Assembly: GCA_037447655.1 (NCBI GenBank)
Contig: JBBHKE010001784.1
Span: 184,001 to 248,000, forward strand
Origin: Zygnema cylindricum
Lineage: Eukaryota; Streptophyta; Zygnematophyceae; Zygnematales; Zygnemataceae
DNA: 64,000 nt
Direction: 5' to 3'
A model generated the notes under the pieces. It was not told the origin of the DNA and did no database searches. It worked only from the letters and a program-made list of their open reading frames with translations. Below are positions 21,077-33,598 of the stretch, in pieces (the first letter of the stretch is position 1; each line of letters starts with the position of its first letter). Made by a program: the position numbers and the translations under genes.

Positions 21077-22012
21077 CTACGCAGAAAACGTCAAAGTCTC
21101 GTCTTGGAGAGACGAAGAAGCTGAAAATAGTGCATTTCCACGAGGTGTTGGCCCCGTGAAGCTTTTGTAAAACTGACTTTGATGCCATCCTGGCATGTAT
21201 AAACCTATATCATTAGCCTTATAAAGCTTAGGACAGAATTTGTATCCATGACCTCTCTCACTACAACACAAACATGCATTGTTGGATCGTCTATTTCCAC
21301 CTTGGTTAAACTCACTGAACTGATTAAACTGATTCCTTTGCAGATTAAACTGGCCTTTCCTCTCAAAGTCTGAATTAAAAGCCTCTACTTGCTCAACATT
21401 AAGAATATTAGATGTAGCTTCCTCCTCTAGTAAAATATTGATAGCTAACTGTAAAGTCCAACTAGCCTTATCTTTTTGTTTGAGCATATCAGATGCTCCT
21501 TTCATACTACGAGGGAAACCCCTCATGAGTAATGTTGCTTGTTGAAACTGAGGAAACATCCCACCTGCACAAGCATGTGCATCTACAAGGATGCTAAATT
21601 TGTTAGAATATTCAGCCATTGTACCGCCAGTGTACCTATAGTCCCAAATTTTTCCTGTCAAGATAAGCTCTTCCTGGACATTTGCCTTTTCATAATCATT
21701 TTTAAGAGATTTCAAGATATCAATTGTTTTTTTCATTTTTATCCGAGACATAGCTAAGTCCTCAGATATACAAAATTTCAGAATAGAACGAGCCTGCGTA
21801 TTTTTCTTACACCATGACGGATCACATTCATCAACCGAACCATCCAATATATCCAAAAGATTAACATTCTCAAAATCTGTCTCCACCATATCCGCCCAAT
21901 AAACATGCTTTTCCCCTGAAAAGATAGGAAATCTTGATGACACGCCCATAACCTGTTGTTCTACAACCACTACTGCGGGTGGAGGAGCAGTTGTAGTAGT
22001 AGAAGTAGACAT
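21077..22012 (-). CDS. Copia C gag (open, 311 codons)
   Basis: Nucleocapsid/capsid polyprotein of the retrotransposon. It starts with ATG at 22012 after a leader and has a Ser/Thr/Pro-rich N-terminus. A gag body follows (FPIFSGEKHVYWADM near residue 28 and KIWDYRYTGGTMAEY near 121). The zinc knuckle is intact: C247, C250, H255, C260 in CLCCSERGHGYKFC. It ends at a TAG at 21077-21079, beyond which the protease continues in the same frame. In Copia B the aligned codon is Gln (NEQEE), so the stop is best read as a CAG to TAG change and not a programmed signal. Gag could still be made alone if the element is transcribed. Confidence 0.82.
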   Translation of the reverse strand: MSTSTTTTAPPPAVVVVEQQVMGVSSRFPIFSGEKHVYWADMVETDFENVNLLDILDGSVDECDPSWCKKNTQARSILKFCISEDLAMSRIKMKKTIDILKSLKNDYEKANVQEELILTGKIWDYRYTGGTMAEYSNKFSILVDAHACAGGMFPQFQQATLLMRGFPRSMKGASDMLKQKDKASWTLQLAINILLEEEATSNILNVEQVEAFNSDFERKGQFNLQRNQFNQFSEFNQGGNRRSNNACLCCSERGHGYKFCPKLYKANDIGLYMPGWHQSQFYKSFTGPTPRGNALFSASSSLQDETLTFSA

Positions 22013-22280
22013 GATACACTCTCAAAAGCTATCAAGAATCCTACCAAACAGTTATTTACAACTGCTCACCAAATCTTATATAAGCATCCAAACTTCACAA
22101 AGCTCTATCAAAATATAGAGCAGCATAAACAATGACAACTCCCAAAGTTGTTATACAATTGACCCTACAACACTCAAGATATAATACTCAGAAGTTTCCC
22201 AAAAATTGTTTGCAATTTTACTACTTCAAAGTCTCGATACATAATGTGATCTGAGTCCAAAGTCTTATACTTGTGTTGCA
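22013..22280 (-). other. Copia C 5' leader
   Basis: Untranslated leader between the primer-binding site and gag. It contains a TATAAGACTTTGGACTCAG block (near 22,250) and TTTTTGGGAAACTTC (near 22,200). Both are related to blocks in the Copia B leader. Confidence 0.6.
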
Positions 22281-22291
22281 CCGGCGATACC
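22281..22291 (-). promoter_or_regulatory. Copia C primer-binding site
   Basis: The minus strand reads GGTATCGCCGG next to the 5' LTR. Compared with the left copy (TGGTATCGCCGG) the leading T is lost. Confidence 0.6.
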
Positions 22292-22810
22292 TGTGCACCT
22301 AAGAGGTACTTTAAACCACCAAGCTAACACTTATCTGACAAGCTACCACTGAGCTGCCAATAAGCTACCACTGAGCTACACACTAAGTTGACTAGAATCG
22401 TATCTATCGCAGTTGCTCTGGACAGTACAGAATCTCATTAAAGATATCGGATGCTCCGTTTGTCTGTACGGACCATGTCAAACGTAGTCGCAGTTGCGTT
22501 GTCTTAACTTCGTTGCTGCTGTTTTGTTCTGACTGTGTTGCAGCTTCGCTGCTGCGCTGCTCTGTCTGTGTAGCAGCTGTGCTGCTCTACTGCTCTGTCT
22601 GTATAGCAACGAAGCTGCTGCGCTGCTCTGTCTACGTTGAAGATGTGCTGCTCTGCTGCTCTGTCTGTATAGCAACTGCGCTGTTCTGTCTCATTGCAGT
22701 TGCAATGTCCTGTACTGCACTCAAGTGATGACGCATGTCCTTGTGAAACTTACGTTACCTTTCTACCGTCTTACTAAATTGCTGTGACTAAAAGCTTTCC
22801 AAAAACAATA
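22292..22810 (-). repeat. Copia C 5' LTR
   Basis: A 519-bp partner of 17261-17720. The outer end reads ...AACAATA where the left LTR reads AACAACA, so the terminal dinucleotide has changed. It includes a duplicated AAGCTACCACTGAGCT block (22,340-22,378) and the short tandem array at 22,505-22,700. Confidence 0.82.
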
Positions 22811-23881
22811 GAAGGGAGTACACCAACCTAGATAAGATTTTAGTATTTCCTAAACTAAGTGGAACGCACTTTATTTCACACCTAACGGAGGTTGGACAAC
22901 AAAGTTATTCCGCTTCAAAGATTACAATTCTGTTACATGCGACTAGTTGCCACAGCCCTAGTGGGGGGTACAATGTGGAACACCAAGTAACTTTTCGGAT
23001 TGTCCTCTAGATTAAGCTGTTAAATGTCAGTAGAAACTGAGTTTAGGATCAACTGACTCTCAGTCCATTAATTACATCAAATCAAAATTTGGCGTTACTT
23101 TGTGTTATAATAGTGGAACGAATTTTGACTTTCAACCGCGATTCTAGCCGCAGTCAAGAGTATAGCTTTTTGCCCTAAGTGTAGTACGGTCTACTTTGTC
23201 TTATGTCAGCTCGATAGCATTTGCTTTCTCCTCATTGGCTCCTTTCATTGCTTTTGACGTTTAGACCTGAAACTGGACAAACTTGGTTGTATAAGGCACT
23301 TGGGGCAGAAAGCAGACTGGTTGCTTTTTCAGTAATGTCTTTTGAGAAAACCCCTAGAAATTCCAAACAAACCTTCTTTGGAGAATCTTTATTTTGGGTG
23401 TGTTTTGACTCTATTGGTTTTGAATCTGTCTTTTGTGGAGATCATATCCGGGCGCGTAGTTGGCACTATCCATCCTTTGGGTGATTTTTGACTTTTTGTT
23501 GTTTGAAACGAAAAAGAGTCCAATCGGTCCCGAGCTGCGAACACCTAGTTGTGAAGGAGGATCATACCTGTGTTGTGTACCACCGGGAGACGTTTTGCCT
23601 TATCTCTCTATCATCGTTGATTGCCAGGGTATGTTGAGCTTGCTTCGTTGTTTTCCTTAATTTTATCTTTTATTCTCTTTTTTGGGGCAAGGTGATATTG
23701 TTGAATCTGAAACGACCCATTCTATTTCTTTCCTATATTTCTACGTGGGAGTTCACTTGTGTCTTCTTTTGTAGTCCTTTTTGGTTTCAGCGGCGTTTGG
23801 TCAGAGTGGGGTGTTAGCACCCTCTAGATCAGGACAGTGGGTTTTGAGGGAGCATTTGTTAAGACTTCCGGTGGTTAAACA
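22811..23881 (+). repeat. Gypsy 5' LTR, truncated
   Basis: Aligns with 34021-35117 of the right LTR from GAAGGG.GTACACCAA to TTAA(A/G)CA. The first 422 bp of the LTR are missing because Copia C lies there. A TATAA at 23290-23294 corresponds to TATATAA in the right LTR. Confidence 0.88.
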
Positions 23882-26800
23882 CATCATAGTACTGAAATAC
23901 AAACTTGTCTACTCGGATTAGAGGGAATAAGAGCTTTTGACTTTGGATTATCTCTTTGTGGAAGGGCGTTAGGGTTGCCATTTTATATTTTTTTTCATCT
24001 TTATCGCTACCATCATCTTATGGGGGTTGGAGAGGCTTAGGATAGGGGAACCTCAGATATCACGTCCGAGGAAAAAGGTAGTCCAGAGGGTTTCCCACGT
24101 CCGAGGAGAAAGATAGTCCGGAGGGTTTCGCACAAGGGGGTGATTCTCCTAAACATGAGGAATCGGTCCAAGGGGCCTCCATATTTTATTCTCCACTCAA
24201 GAAACCAGCTGAGGAAATCGTTCCTCCGCCTCCACTCGTCCTCACATGTGAGCAATTCCCATCTTTGGCCGAGGCTGCCTAGGCCCAAGCCAAGGACAAA
24301 AAGAAAGTGTCTCCCACTTCGTGACAAAAGAGGTTGGCCAGAAGGGAGCTAGTTCCTAGCCATCTTCCGGAGGATGGATTCCATACTAGATCCAAGATTC
24401 CCCAAGCCGAAATTCCGATTGACTTTGCGGTGTTGGCAAATCCTCATTGTTCAGGTCGCAAGGAACTCCTTGCTCTTCACGGCCTCCATGAGTTTAAGGT
24501 GAAGAAGGAGTTGGTTCAAAGAGTGGCCCGGACAGATCAAGCTCGGTTGGTTCAACCAATAGGATGGGTAGTGGAAATTTTGAGCAATTCCTTTTAGAGT
24601 AGTTCTTCACAGTCGGTACAGTTCGGCCCAGAAGGGCTCCAGCTCCCCGCCCTCCGCAGTCATTTCCCATGACACCTCTACCAGCAAGCAGTCTTGGGGA
24701 CGCGCCACCTCTCGGTCTCGTCAAGTAGAAGGAACTAGCAAGAGGGAATCGCAAGATCTTTCGAAGGGGAAGAGGTTCGACCATCATGACAGCAAGGGGA
24801 GATTCGCTCCTATCCCCAAGGAGGAAACATCTCCACCTCCGGTGTCAGCCTCCACCAGGGGATCTTCTCCAGCAGTCTCGCCAGTTCACCCTTCCTAGGG
24901 GCTCTGGTGATCCGAACTAACAGATATAGAGGCCCCGGTCACAGTCATGGAGAAACCCTTTCCTAAATCCACGCCAGTTCGCCCTTCCGAAGGGCTATGG
25001 CGATACGAACCGACAAATCTAAGGGCGCCTGGTGTAGATATGGAAGATCTAACCAGGGTATTGAGCAGTGCTCAAGAATTGGTTAACAAGCTGAAATCTC
25101 AAGGTGGGGCTACGACAGGGGCCAGACCTGTCACCATAGACTAGGAGGCATTAGAGAAGGAAAGGAAGAAATTATGAGGACAAGAATTACGTCTGATACA
25201 GGATTCTTCGCTTAGGTCTGGAGGGCTTTTTAGTGGGCAGGTTTCTACTTCGCCCAAAATATATCCTTATTTCGAAGAGCTTACTCGAGAAATCTCTTCT
25301 TCCCTTCGAACTCAGCCCAAGGAGACTCCATCGGGAACTCAACAAAAACCTCCTCTTCAAAGAGAAGGGGGGGGGTATCGGAGGACCTAATGAAAAGGGT
25401 TTGGGTGCAAATCGACCTTCTACATTTGTTGTTGTATCTCGGAGCTTCCCACTTTTGTATCGGTGGAGATATCCTCCGCGTGGAAGCTTTGGTGGAATTG
25501 CGACCGGACGAAAGGGTTCACATTCCCTTGAGAGAGTCCACTCCTCTTTCGTCACCTCCAGACAATCTTATGATCTTCCCCCTTCTCGTCATACACTTCC
25601 TTTCTCTCAGTCCTTGGGACCTACCGCTGACCCCAATGACATTCCCACAGCACCCACCGGGGTGGTGGCTGGAACCCCGGTTACCTGCGCCCTGCCAAGA
25701 ACCACCATCCTTGCCTATTCTCCACCTTATCGTCGTTCCCCATCTTTCAGTTCGGAACCTTCACCTTCATCTCGACCGAGACCTACAGCTAGAGGGCATA
25801 CCGCGTAACCTAGGCAAGGGCCTTCGCCTTCTCTTTCGTCTTCGTCCTTCTAGAGTACTCCGCCGAACAAACCCGATCTACAAATTCCACCAAACAAAAA
25901 AAGTCGTCGGACGCGGAAACCCTCCGCACTCGGGGGAATAGGGACAATACGTGTTGGGGATACATACCCTCCAACCTGATTTTCGGCAACATGCACATCC
26001 TCAGTGGGGGGGGGGGTTGACAGCTTCGAAGGTTGTTTTTTCTATCGCAGAAGTCAGCGGTACCGGCTTTGAGGGCGAAGACCTATGAGTCATCTCCCCG
26101 TGGTAGTTGGTCAATCCCACTCGACCACACTCTCCCCAATTCACCAACCTTGCAAAAGAGGAGAAAGAGATGGGGGATAACCGGATATTAACGAGGAAAA
26201 TTCAAGGATATACTTCTCCAATTTCGAAATGTTGTGGAAATCCTTCACTCAGTCAAAAACCAACAAGTACAAGGGAGGAGCCATTTTGCATGAGTTTGAA
26301 ACTACCCTATTCCCTATGATGGTGAATTACCTTTCTAAAGGCGCATTGGCAGGTTACAACGAAAGGCAACACACTTTAATGGCTCCGAATATTAAAGTCT
26401 CAGATCCAGTCCTAGATGCGGCTGTGGTACAGGCAGAAGTCGATTTGGTTGCGGCTACAGCCGCCCTTGTCACTACAACCTTCACAAACGACATGAAACT
26501 CCACTACAACCTTCATAGACGACAAGAAACTCCAACACAAGGAAGAGTCTATGTGAATCTGTTGCAAGCCACTCGCGCCGCCACTGCCACCCGGATGGTT
26601 GTCAATCCAACACCTTGCTCCACTCTACTGAACGCCTGAAGACTTCTCTACACCGAGAGAAACGAGTCTGCCATCAAATAATTCACAGACTTCAATTGCT
26701 TCAAGAATGAAACTCCACAAACTGTCTTCAACCACCTTTCCAACCTATGCCAGAAGACCAAACTCTCAACTATCGATCTCCCACCCATGGCAACTAGTTA

Positions 26801-27350
26801 TTACATTGTTGTCCGCAATTTTTTTGGACCAACAGAAGAGGTTGCCCTAGATAATAGGATTGCAAGTTAGACGATCCAAATATCAACCCTTCTACCGAGG
26901 ACATTTTGATGAGTGCTATGAAGTTGCATGACCAGTTTGTTTACACTAAGGCAAGGGAAAAAGCAATCACAAGCAAGGCCAAAGCCAACTTTGCGAGATT
27001 TGCCGAGGAAACGTCCTTGAACAATGAGGAATAGGCGGAACTTCAAGCTTTCCAGAAGCTCAAGGGAAAACTAGTAGCTGATAATGGGTCAAAACTTGCA
27101 ATGGGGGCATATGACACAGTTTTCCTGTACAACTCCATGAATTGTCAACAAACTGGCCATGGGTGGAAACGGTGCCCAAGGAAACTCAAACTTGAACTCG
27201 CCATCAAACAGAAGGAATTTGAGAAAGAAAGTGCTGAGATGACTTAAAAGCTGATGGAACCAAAACAAGGAGAGGGAGAGAAAGAAGAACCTCGGTGAAC
27301 AAAGAAACTTATCGCCCAACTCCTCGGGCCGAAACCGCAAAAATGTCTCA
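23882..27350 (+). pseudogene. Gypsy leader and gag region
   Basis: A long degenerate region. A first ATG at about 24,018 gives only a few codons. Frames at 24334-24597, 25390-25941 and 26229-26639 are open pieces without strong motifs. A zinc-knuckle remnant at about 27,133-27,174 reads SMNCQQTGHGWKRC, in which the first Cys is Ser. The charged, Gln/Lys-rich stretch after it fits the end of gag. The large size of this region compared with a typical gypsy gag may reflect an extra domain or insertions, which I cannot resolve. Confidence 0.6.
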
Positions 27351-30300
27351 ATCTTAGCAGAGGCAAATTAAGCTTCCCAAATTTGATGATGCACGGGTGT
27401 CAAATGAGTTGAGGGGAAAATATACCACCGAAGGCTCCAAATGTGCAGCCTCTAGTTTCACGGAACACCGAGAGGATCAGTGTTTCCGCAAAAATGGAGT
27501 CCCAATGGAAATGATGCAGTTTGCCTTGTTTACCGGTGAAAGAGAAACGGCAGTAAATCCTCTCCCACTTCAGCTTATTTAACCTTGGGGGCGTCGTGTC
27601 TTGTCTACACAAGAGGAACCGGAATAGACAACGGTCATTTAGCCGAAGCTTACACCGGAAAATATCATCCAACAGCAAAGTCAACAATTGGGCGCAGTGG
27701 CAACAAAGTTGGCTGCCCTCTTGTTAAGATCATCATCCCGGGCTACTCTCACTTCAGCACAACGACTCCAAAAACAAAAGCAGGATTTATTGCAAAAGCT
27801 TCCGAAGCTTCTACAGCGTACCAGAGTGGGTGAGGATAATGATAACATAATGGCTTGGGATTAAGAACTCCCAAAGGCCCAGTATGTAAGCACTTTTCTG
27901 TCTGGAGCCTGGAATGTGAGGGTGGGAGATAGCCGCCAACAACTTTGCGGTTCCACCTTGGAACAAAGGAAGAACAGGCAGAAAATGGCCCAGAGAGACC
28001 ATAACCGAAAGGTCACGCGACCTCTATCTTTCACTCCCCGAACAGTAATCCTCAATAGTGACATCGATCTCGGAATTAAACCAATTAACCCACTATCTCT
28101 CCCTACAAAAGAGACATAACCTCCCGCTTTCGAGAATTACCAAAAAGAGAAACAAATGCGGGAAAAAGAATCATTGGAGAGAGAGAGATAGAGCAGTCAA
28201 GTCTGGTTTGAGAGATACATGGCAAAACGCTCAGAGAACAACACCCCTCGAACTCCTCCTACACCAGATATTGACATAGAAAGTGAGGAAACAAGGGGGG
28301 GGGGGGCAAAGAAACCAGAGGAACCAGGTTCCCCAATTACATCGCCAAATTCTCAATCTTCTTCTACCAAACCAATGTTATGCTAGTAAGGCACCTTATG
28401 CCCTACGCCGTCAAACATGTAAAGTCTCTGGCCTCTTCCCATAACATGCTTGAAAATATCCTCACTCAGGCACTAAGAGAGGAAATACACTCGGGAAGAG
28501 AGAAAGTAGTTATGGGAAATCAGCCTAGAGCTGTCTATTTGACCGAGGAACCAAAAACCCCTATAACGGATTGGGATTATAAAGCATTATCGGTGGCTCT
28601 CATTCTAAACCAGACCGGAAATTTCAAGCTTAACGGATACGGAGGATATCAAAACGCGGTGGACGATACCGGGGCGCTCCCGAACTTAATCACCAATTTT
28701 GTTTTACAGTAGATGCCCAAGGAACTCCAGCCAGAAATTTGCCCGAGCGACATCTGTTTGAGCACGGTCAGCAGTGGAAGTCAGCCGGTCTATGGAATCA
28801 TCAAAGCAATGGACATTAAATTTTTGAGATGATGCGGGCCAACAAGTCCAAATTTAGCTTCCATTCTTGGTGGTGAAAGGAAAAAAATTGAAATTCTGCT
28901 GGAGATGGCCACATGGACCAGACTGAATATGAGCTAAAGTGTGTGGAAAGAGCAGTTTAATGTTCCTGACCCGAAGAACCCGAAGTGACACAAGTGGTGG
29001 TTCCCTTGGATTTATGGAACTAAGGAAAGATAAATGCCCATGTCCGGTTGTTACCCTGTATACGCGACTTCCTCTCTAGCGGAACTTTTTGTCAGCTCCA
29101 CAAATATAGACAAGGAAATTTAGCAATTCCATGTTTCAAAGCGGAAGGAGGAAGAATATCAACACAGATTATCACAGATGACCACACTTCAGCAGGGAGT
29201 GGATCAGACTTTTCCAGCTTTATTACAGAACAAGACAATTTCACACCTTCGGTCAGAATCTTCGGAGATCATTTCCAAAAGTGAGAAACTCAACCGACAA
29301 GGGGTGTCATTGACAATTCCTGATTCAGGACTCCGGATATTATCTCTATTTTGAAGAATCGATTCTGATTTAGAAGCATTTTTGAAGGTAGGATACAAAG
29401 TGGAAGCCTATGCAGCTCGGGAGATATCAATCAAAGACCAAGCCGTCAACAAACAACGCCTATAGCAACTTCACCAACTATATCCACAACAGCTCCAGGT
29501 GTCCGCAATTTCCAAAGCTTATCGGAGTCTTACCCAGAATGTGGATAGCAAAATGACACCTCATTTAGCCAGTATGGGAAGAATAGATCTAGTAGTACCG
29601 GGATGGCCGTATCAAGGATACTCCATAGCCGGACAAGGAAAGGGGCATAAGGACAGCAAGAGCAAAACATTTTTCTAGATGATATACTCGATGTCATGGA
29701 TAAAACAACTCAAGGACACACCAGTATGATACATTTTGGAGAATCTCCAACTGGGGGATGATTGACAGAACAAGTTGTCGACAGCTGAAATCAGGTCACC
29801 CATATCTTAGGAGCTCCATTGGTCTTTGATGCAGCACAGCTGGGATCCCGAGCGCACAAAGTTAGAGCTTATTGGACAATAATGATCACGCTTCCTGTCC
29901 TCAAGCAACTCTTAGAGAAGCAGATCCCATAACCCCCAAAGTTATGCACAAATCCTCACAAAAGAGTGAATGGACACTCGTGAAAAACAATGACCGTTCC
30001 CCTTTCTTCCGGTGCAACAAGTTGGGATTTCCACGCCGAGCACTTCCAACCTTGGTTTCGTTTGCGCACAGCCACACATATGAGAAAGGAGGGGCCGAAA
30101 TGGTCTTCGATAGTGAAGCTGGAATCTAGACAACACCAACAATTGCAAAACGAGAACAAGCCATGGGATTCTATCAGGACACCACGGCCGCACCGGGTGT
30201 TTCAGACCCCCAGAGGTGCAGCTTATAAGTGCAAAGTATAGATTTGAATGCAGTCACATGGATTTTCAAGCATGCTCTTGCCTTTTCCAGTCTCCAGTCC

Positions 30301-30600
30301 CTAGATTCTCGAGAAAATTACCTTCAAACTCCTCAATTGTTGGCAATGGAAGCATTTTTGCAGCTTGAGAGGGGGTGAGCGCAGCTCATAAACAGACAGC
30401 TTAGTGAAAGTTGTCAGCAGTAATGTCCTAGCCAGAGGGGTAAAAGTAGACCCACAGGGAGGATCAAAATTTGACATCACAAGTAGAACCACAGGTAGGA
30501 TCAAAATTCTACATCATTCGCTGGGGCACACCACTGGAAGCATGGGTGGCTATTAAGCCAAGGAAATGAATTAGACTTTAGGGGAACAGTTGGATCGTCA
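27351..30600 (+). pseudogene. Gypsy protease region and spacer
   Basis: Broken frames. At 28665-28676 the residues DTGA in YQNAVDDTGALPNLI look like a retroviral-type aspartic protease active site (usual form DTGA followed by a hydrophobic run). The frame 28380-28712 carries it. The stretch between this and the RT contains many stops and a G-run at 28,298-28,306. No other domain is recognised. Confidence 0.55.
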
Positions 30601-30624
30601 GCAGCAAGCCCAGTCATCAGAACA

Positions 30625-31347
30625 TTGGCGAGAAACAAGCAGGTGTTCTCTTGGTCAAAAACATATGTCAACATCTACAAAGGAACTCCTTTCCGAATTG
30701 ATTTGATTGACAAGACTGCAACTGTTTGGCAGAAGCAGTGTCCTCTCAGCTTCAAAGAAAAGGAGTTTATCACAGCCAAAGTCCAAACCTTGGTGGAAGC
30801 CGGATTAGTTCAAGAGAGTACCGGACTCCATAGATTCGCTTCTCTAACAGTTCCCCCTCCCGAGAAAGATGCGTCCAGAAAAGCAGTAGATTTCCGAATC
30901 TGTAGCGAATATCGCATGCTGAACAGTGCTACCATTTCCAGTCGCTATTCGATGTCAACCCCGGAAGAGATTTTTGACTCTCTCGCTAGGGCCACCATCT
31001 ACTCCACCTTGGACATGAAAAACGGGTTTCACCAAATTGGCATGGAAGAGAAGCACTAAGAGGGAACAACATTTTGGGTAGGCTCTAGGTTGTAATAGTG
31101 GATTTACATGCCCTTCAGGATCAAGAATGCACCGGCCAAATTCCAACGAGGAATGGACGAAGCTGTCCGAGGAATCGGTTGCGCCCGGTGCTACATTGAT
31201 GGTGTCATCATTTTCTCTAAGACCTTTGAGGAACACTTGGAGCATGTCCTGATTGTCCTCCAGACCCTCAAAGCAGGGGGTTCAAAATGTCACCCGGGCA
31301 AAGGTATTTTTGGTTTGCAGAAAATTATTATCTTGGACATGAAGTGA
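30625..31347 (+). pseudogene. Gypsy reverse transcriptase with altered active site
   Basis: The frame 30625-31059 has the RT N-terminus: GTPFRIDLIDKTATVWQK, then EAGLVQESTG, then DFRICSEYRMLNSATISSRY and DMKNGFHQIGM with the first catalytic Asp. After a TAA at 31058-31060 and a frame change, 31108-31347 continues MPFRIKNAPAKFQRGMDEA and the active-site box YIDG at 31192-31203. Functional gypsy RTs have YIDD, so the second Asp is Gly here. The enzyme is broken by both changes. Confidence 0.87.
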
Positions 31348-32170
31348 CCGGGGATAGTGGGCCCCCATATGGTCAAGGTGGCAGCCCTTGACGCTCTTCC
31401 TCCACCTCAAGACATTTCGGCCCTTCGCACATTTTTTGGCCATGTTAACTACTAGTGGGGGTTTATTCACGAGTTCAGCAATCACGCACAATCTCTAAAT
31501 TAGTAACTGCGGAATGACCAAGAATGGCAGTGGGCGGAAGAGTTGTAGATCGTCTTCGAGTTCTTGAAAGGTGCGCTCAAACAGCACCTCGTGCTTTTGA
31601 TGCCTGATCACCACAGACCTTTCCTCCTTTAAACTGATTTATATGGTGGCTAACGCCAGTCGAAGCAACAAAAGAGCAGATGGGAATTATAGTAGTTACC
31701 ACGAAGAGCTTATTGCAGCTATTTGGGCAATTCAGCATTTTCGGCCCTATTTATACGGGATCCGTTTCACTCTCATTAAAGACCATCAACCTCTCAAATG
31801 GATCATGGAAAACAATATGTTAACCAGCAAACTCGCCAAATGGGTTTTGATCTTGCACCAATACGATTTCAATGTTATCCACCGGGCAGGGGAAATCCAC
31901 GAGAATGCCGACGGATTTAGCCGAATTTCCGATCCCTCCACTCTGGATTCTACCAGAGCACGGCACGATGAGGATCCGGAGATCAATCTGGGACTTATTC
32001 AAGCATCTTTTGCTTTAATCTGGCGTCCCCAATTTAGCGGGGAACTGTCCACTTTTACGGTAGACGTGGAAGGGCAGGCACCAATAAGAGCCATACGGAA
32101 GGATATGTGGAATGATCCCGATTCCCTACAATCCATCCAGCTAGGATCTCCTCTTTCCCACTTGGCTTGA
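31348..32170 (+). pseudogene. Gypsy RNase H region
   Basis: A connection region after the RT (31,350-31,640) leads into an open frame 31643-32170. Visible blocks are YSSYHEELIAAIWAIQHFRPYLYG, the RNase H signature with Glu, and TLIKDHQPLKWIM with Asp. HQYDFNVIHRAGEIHENADGFSR at the end is the usual transition to integrase. The first RNase H Asp region is in a broken frame upstream. Confidence 0.85.
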
Positions 32171-32299
32171 CTTTAGTTTTCCCGTGTGCAGACTCGGATG
32201 GCGGCGTAAGACTAGGACCGAGGGATCCTCCTCCGGAAATGGGCGGACGAAACGAGAAAAATGGTTCCTCCCCCCGCAGATCGAGAAACTCTAATCACC

Positions 32300-33440
32300 C
32301 GTCTCCATTAGCACTGCGGACACTTCAGGCAAAAACGCCCACTCCTCTGGTCACATGATCTTATTGGTTGCACGGGTTGCAGGCCCAAGTTAACCGAGTT
32401 TAACATACTTGCTCTTCTTGCGATCGAGTAAAAGCAGCTTTTGACAAAAAAGGCGAAACCGAGCTTCACTCTCTTCCCATCCGAGGGATGTTTTATCGAT
32501 GATCTTTGGATCTTTTGAGGCCTCTTCCGACAAGCACACGCGGGAACCGCTTTGTGTTGGTCATGATCGAACATTTTTCAAAATGGATAGAATTAGTGGT
32601 TTTTTCCGGAAGGAGTCCAATTTAATTGCAGATGCCTTTTTGCAGAGGGTGTTGTCACAATTTCGAGCGCCAACAAAGGTTCTTTTTTACCAAGTCTCCG
32701 AATTTGCAAGAGAATTTTCCAACCTTTTGGAGCAATGCCTCATCGACTATCGGCTAACCAGTTGTGACCACCCACAAGTTGATGGTTTGGCCGAAAGGTG
32801 CGTTCAGATAGTAAAGCAGTCACTACCGAAACATGCAGTCGAAGAAGATTTAGAATAATTTGACAGAAGGGTTCGTTAGATTGCCATGGGATACAAGTTC
32901 AGCCGGAAAGCTTCCCTCCACTCTTATATTTCTTACTTCATCTTATTTGGAAGACATCCCATCCTACCTGGAGCAGCCTCCCACAAATGGATGACCAAGG
33001 GACTGTCGAAAAATTGATCGCCGACAGAGCTAAAGTATTCCACCGAGAGATGCCTCTCGCCATGGGGAATTTAGAAGCGGCTCAACACCGGGATTATCTA
33101 TCGTATTCTCAACGCCGGAGTGGAAATTATGTGCCACGACAATGTCGATTTATGCCCGAGGAATTTTTATATAGGATGCAATAGAAATAGGGCACGCTGG
33201 ATATTTTTGCCGAGTAGGTGATCTTTAAAGTGGTAGAGGTTTCCAACAAGGGAGTTCTTACCTTGGAGGGTAAAGATGGTCGGAAAATTAAAGAGAATCA
33301 AATCAATGTGGCCCCTTGCCATTTTCGGGGATTGGAGGAGGAACCCACTTTTCCCTCAACTTACTTCGCCAACCCTCCTTCCTGTTCCTCCGCGTGTAAT
33401 CTGTCCTCCCACCTGGGCAACGTCTTGGTTGTGACGTCTT
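32300..33440 (+). pseudogene. Gypsy integrase and C-terminal region
   Basis: A CSSCDRVKAAFDKKGE block near 32,415 is the Cys pair of the HHCC zinc domain. The core is degenerate: the Glu of the DDE triad lies in DHPQVDGLAERCVQIVKQSL (about 32,768-32,825), a block normally preserved in gypsy integrases. Further pieces at 32987-33184 and 33218-33442 give a C-terminal SH3-like block (FKVVEVSNKGVLTLEGKDG). No chromodomain is evident. Confidence 0.75.
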
Positions 33441-33583
33441 AGTCTGCGATCACTGCAGCCAGTGTTGGCATCGATCATGTCTTCCCGCCTCTTGGGAGCC
33501 ATGCCCTCAACCCTCAATCACCTGGTTTTGCGGAAACTGCAAACTGGGCGGGTAATTATTTTATGTCTTAGTCACGATTGACT

Positions 33584-33598
33584 AAGAGGGGGGGAAAT
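33584..33598 (+). promoter_or_regulatory. Gypsy polypurine tract
   Basis: The run AAGAGGGGGGGAAAT directly precedes TGGGATC at the start of the 3' LTR, the expected place of the plus-strand primer. Confidence 0.8.

Larger units (their letters stand above)
17261..22810 (-). mobile_element. Copia C: nearly complete Ty1/copia retrotransposon
   Basis: The right (5') LTR is 22292-22810, followed on the minus strand by a primer-binding site, leader, gag (22,012 downward), protease, integrase, RT and RNase H, a purine tract at 17721-17730 and the left LTR. The coding line is nearly continuous but is stopped by several TAG codons and one changed RT active-site residue. The right LTR end abuts a gypsy LTR truncated at 22,811, so Copia C probably landed in that LTR. 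No target-site duplication can be seen because the left side is rearranged. Confidence 0.9.

Noticed and set aside
21077-21079. Programmed gag-pol readthrough stop in Copia C
   Set aside because: The TAG is in frame between gag and protease, but Copia B has Gln at the aligned codon and other TAG nonsense codons occur downstream, so a random mutation is simpler.
22478-22728. Cys/Leu/Val/Ala-rich frames in both directions
   Set aside because: Translation of the short tandem array inside the Copia C LTR.
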